Shown here: in pieces, positions 61,578 to 64,000 of the stretch | How the letters are laid out: the number at the start of each line of letters is the position of its first letter | Position numbering within the stretch: position 1 is the stretch's first letter | NCBI GenBank assembly: GCA_029783825.1 | Contig: JAREIK010002452.1 | Span: 56,248 to 120,247, forward strand | Length of the DNA: 64,000 bases | Source: Sapria himalayana | Taxonomy: Eukaryota; Streptophyta; Magnoliopsida; Malpighiales; Rafflesiaceae | Direction: 5' to 3' | The notes under the pieces: generated by a model | Seen by the model: only the letters and a program-made list of their open reading frames with translations | Databases searched by the model: none | Told to the model about the DNA's origin: nothing | Program-made: the position numbers and the translations under genes

Positions 61578-62895
61578 GCCTAGTGTGCATAGTATGAGTT
61601 AGGATTTGGTACATAGCAAGGGAAAAATATTGCTAATTTAAGCACCCCTCAATTGAAATGAAGCAACTTGTGATACCAAGGGCATAATGGGCACAATGGG
61701 CACCTTCATTTTCCACAAAAAAAATTAGTTACAATGCATCTAGCACCAAGGGTAGTGCACACATGCACTATGCTATTTTAGTGCACATGTTGACTACGTT
61801 GTTATAGAATACATGTTCTATCTCTAAAAACATTCAATAACACTCAAAAAAAATAAACCAATTTTCAGATTATTTGATGCATCAATATCAGCAAAAAAAA
61901 AGCATTACTAACCTCCAGATTTCTTATAATGGGAGAAACATGCAAATGGCTATGAAGCCAATTTCTAGTTGTCATGTGCTGCAAACGGATGATTGACCCA
62001 CTTTTGATTAATTCCCCTTACTTTAAATCTATCACTAATAGTTCAGGGCTAACAATATATAAAGGAAAATTTCACTTCATATATACATGTATATGTATAT
62101 ATGTATATTTATATGTCTATATATATATATACATGTTTATGTGTATGTATGTATATATGCCTACCTATATATGTGTGTGTGGAATGACTATTAAGACATT
62201 TCTAGTGATCATGTATAGATGTGTGCATGTATGTACATGTGTATTTGTGAATTTGTAGATGCACATATGTATATATGATATGACCACACAAAAACACAGA
62301 CATATATACACATATGTGTCTTAGTGAGTATAAATGTATTTATCTTTGCATTTACAAACACATATATGTGCTGGGTGCAAGTGCATATATGTTCATATAC
62401 ATGCACACATGCATGTGTGTTGTGTGTTGGGATATCTACAAAATAGTAATAAAATAGTATTGTAAGCAATGCAAACAAGTTTAAGAAATCAACAAAATAA
62501 AATTAAGCATCTAAAAACATCATCATCAATAGCATAACTCAGTTTCAACTTTAAAACAACTATATAAATTTCATGAAACTCAAGTTGTTGTTATTGGGAA
62601 TATTCTTACTCATTGTGTATCTTAGACATTTTATTTTGCAGATTCCCACATGATGACTATAAACAAGATATTGAGAAATTATCTACAATCAAAAAAAACT
62701 TTATAATTATCTTTGTGTTGTCTCCCTTGTTCTTTTTCTATATACAACCCTAATTTAGCAATGTTAAATTGTATACTCAAGATGAGCTACTCTTGCTCAA
62801 AATCTTGAATTTGACATTGCAATTCTTGGACTAATTCTAGATGAAAATATTTATATTACCTTCAAATCAATATGCAGAATGAATACTGATTAAAA
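61578..62895. other. Copy 3 interior, non-coding, with TATATG repeats
   Basis: 61670-61780 holds short GGGCACAATGGGCACC-type words. 62080-62420 is rich in ATGTATATATGTGTG/CATATATACATG words on both strands, which generate overlapping low-complexity frames. No gene supported. Confidence 0.5.
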
Positions 62896-62990
62896 GAATT
62901 ATGGAGTTTTGTGGCATATAAATAGCATTTACCAATCATTCTACAAAAATTCATCCACACAACAAATATTGTATTTACAACATACTATTT
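62896..62990 (-). repeat. Internal duplicated segment of copy 3, second copy
   Basis: ATTATGGAGTTTTGTGGCA, then AATAGCATTTACCAATCATT, matches 61287-61400. Confidence 0.7.
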
Positions 62991-62999
62991 TAGAACATG

Positions 63000-63245
63000 G
63001 AAGAAATAAAATAATTACCCAGTGGCTATTGAAATCATCAACCAGAGATAATCTTGTAACATATTGCAAACCACTACCAGAGCCATATGGCACATCATGA
63101 GAATAAAGCCTGTATTTCATCTGGGCACTAGAGAGTCCATATGGGCACTAGAACCACAATACCACGTTGAGTACTTACGCTGACCCCAACATCACCATCA
63201 GCTATATTCCCTCTGCTCGATTTGCATCTTGCTTCAATTGTGTAT
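63000..63245 (-). pseudogene. Possible captured exons, unassigned
   Basis: Two coding-like minus-strand stretches. IEARCKSSRGNIADGDVGVS ends at a consensus donor (GTCAGC/GTAAGTACTC, about 63178). After a CCCAG that could be an acceptor, MKYRLYSHDVPYGSGSGLQY and VTRLSLVDDFNSHW run to another donor-like GTAATT (about 63019). Composition and splice signals suggest a host gene fragment inside the element, but I do not recognise the protein. Confidence 0.35.
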
Positions 63246-63334
63246 AGCTACAGCTCATACTATTTTAACAATATTAACAAAATGACCAAAATCTAGAATT
63301 AAAGTGGACTCGCCATAGCTCATATTGATGAAAT

Positions 63335-63610
63335 TGCATTTATGCTGCATAAATCACGTGGCAGTATGGCATGTACCATGTGACATGTGATAGTGTGCAT
63401 AGTTGATGCGTGTGTGGAAAGGTAGTGGGCAGTTAAATGGATGTAGTGTGGCATGCTTTGTCAGGTAGTGTGGGTAATTAATACATGTAGTGTGTTATGG
63501 TAGTGTGCAAAATAAATATAGAGGTGAAAACATAAAAAAATAATAAAAGATGATTTAGAGTGTGCATTATATTTTGGCTGATAGAATGTTTGACTGCACC
63601 AATTTGTGTT
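63335..63610 (+). repeat. 270-bp dispersed repeat, copy in element 3
   Basis: Same-orientation match to 49295-49565 with scattered substitutions and small indels. Confidence 0.75.
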
Positions 63611-64000
63611 GGCTCTCACTAAAGGAAGTAATTTGGCTTTCTTTTGATCACATCTAGCTCTCCTCTTCTTGGCGTAGGTTCAAACTGCAACAATTTTAAG
63701 GCTCAAACAACATTAACACAACCACAAAAACTCTCATTTCACAGCAGAAACATTTCAAAAAACAAAATCAAAATCAAAATCAAAATCAAAATCAAAAACT
63801 AAAAATTGCATGAACATTTGATATTTGAAGTCATCAACTTCCAAAATCAACACCATGTTTGCATAGCAAATAATCTGCAAAGAATCATGATTAGGTTAGT
63901 AGGCCAAGCAAAGAATAAAACCAGAATCAATAAAAATTATGCCACCAAAAAAAATCTCTTTTTGTTTAGCTACACATAGGCAATAATAATGTTCCCACAA
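63611..64000. other. Copy 3 interior to window end; (AAAATC)n run
   Basis: A short minus-strand coding-like frame (QFEPTPRRGELDVIKRKPNY) lies near 63625-63690 behind a GCAG acceptor-like signal; unassigned. A perfect (AAAATC)n run occupies about 63763-63797. The element continues past the window. Confidence 0.4.

Noticed and set aside
62209..62478. 89-codon minus-strand frame with His/Cys-rich peptide
   Set aside because: It is produced by ATGTATATATGTGTG-type repeats; the overlapping plus-strand frame is equally open and neither has a domain.
1..64000. tRNA, rRNA or organelle-derived segments
   Set aside because: I looked for tRNA-like A and B boxes with cloverleaf potential and for rRNA or plastid gene words and found none I could support by eye.

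Overview
This window looks like nuclear DNA from a flowering plant: gene-poor, very AT-rich and built almost entirely of repeats. The evidence is several decayed CACTA (En/Spm) transposons with the plant-type domain order (Transpos_assoc, TNP2, DUF4218, DUF4216, then a coiled-coil second ORF), an intronless ARF GTPase pseudogene, and a fragment resembling the plant histone methyltransferase ATXR3/SDG2. I cannot name the species. I see no gene that is convincingly intact.

Layout. 1-1480 is AT-rich DNA without genes. 1541-12300 is a nested inverted-repeat structure. Its outer arms (1541-2972 and 10874-about 12300) are AT-rich 'ATAGTTATA' repeats plus a 240-bp complex block. Its middle arms are transposon 3' sequence (6240-6530 and 10580-10860). 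Its inner arms are about 7674-8249 and 8733-9390. It encloses CACTA copy 1 (3319-6060), in which a deletion has fused the transposase to the second ORF. Three GC-rich arrays of purine-N-pyrimidine triplets (6536-6899, 7674-7899, 9102-9390) belong to a repeated 3' module. An ARF processed pseudogene (13041-13585, minus) sits in the AT-rich repeat between 17-bp target duplications (12781-12797, 13700-13716); a paralogous empty site lies at 51323-51339. 14331-18986 is AT-rich and holds a three-unit tandem repeat and one copy of an unnamed dispersed repeat (R).

From 18987 on, the dominant feature is a degenerate (TATC)n / (GATA)n satellite of about 26 kb in four blocks: 18987-26137, 33152-35730 (plus a relic at 32170-32287), 36659-47480 and 55247-60487. 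The gaps between blocks are transposon material: CACTA copy 2 (26162-32169, right terminus kept, 5' part lost), a GC-rich unclassified stretch (32288-33118), a 3' fragment of a second CACTA-like family (35731-36658), a composite region (47481-55246) carrying the ATXR3-like fragment (52644-53083), and CACTA copy 3 (starting at 60489 and running off the window). The TATC blocks contain higher-order duplications of 56 bp, 403 bp, about 0.8 kb and about 2.6 kb.

How it fits together (inference). The microsatellite has grown both by slippage and by segmental duplication, and CACTA elements have inserted into it or been truncated by its expansion. The apparent Ile-Tyr-Leu-Ser reading frames are what a stop-free 4-bp repeat encodes in any plus-strand frame; they are not genes.
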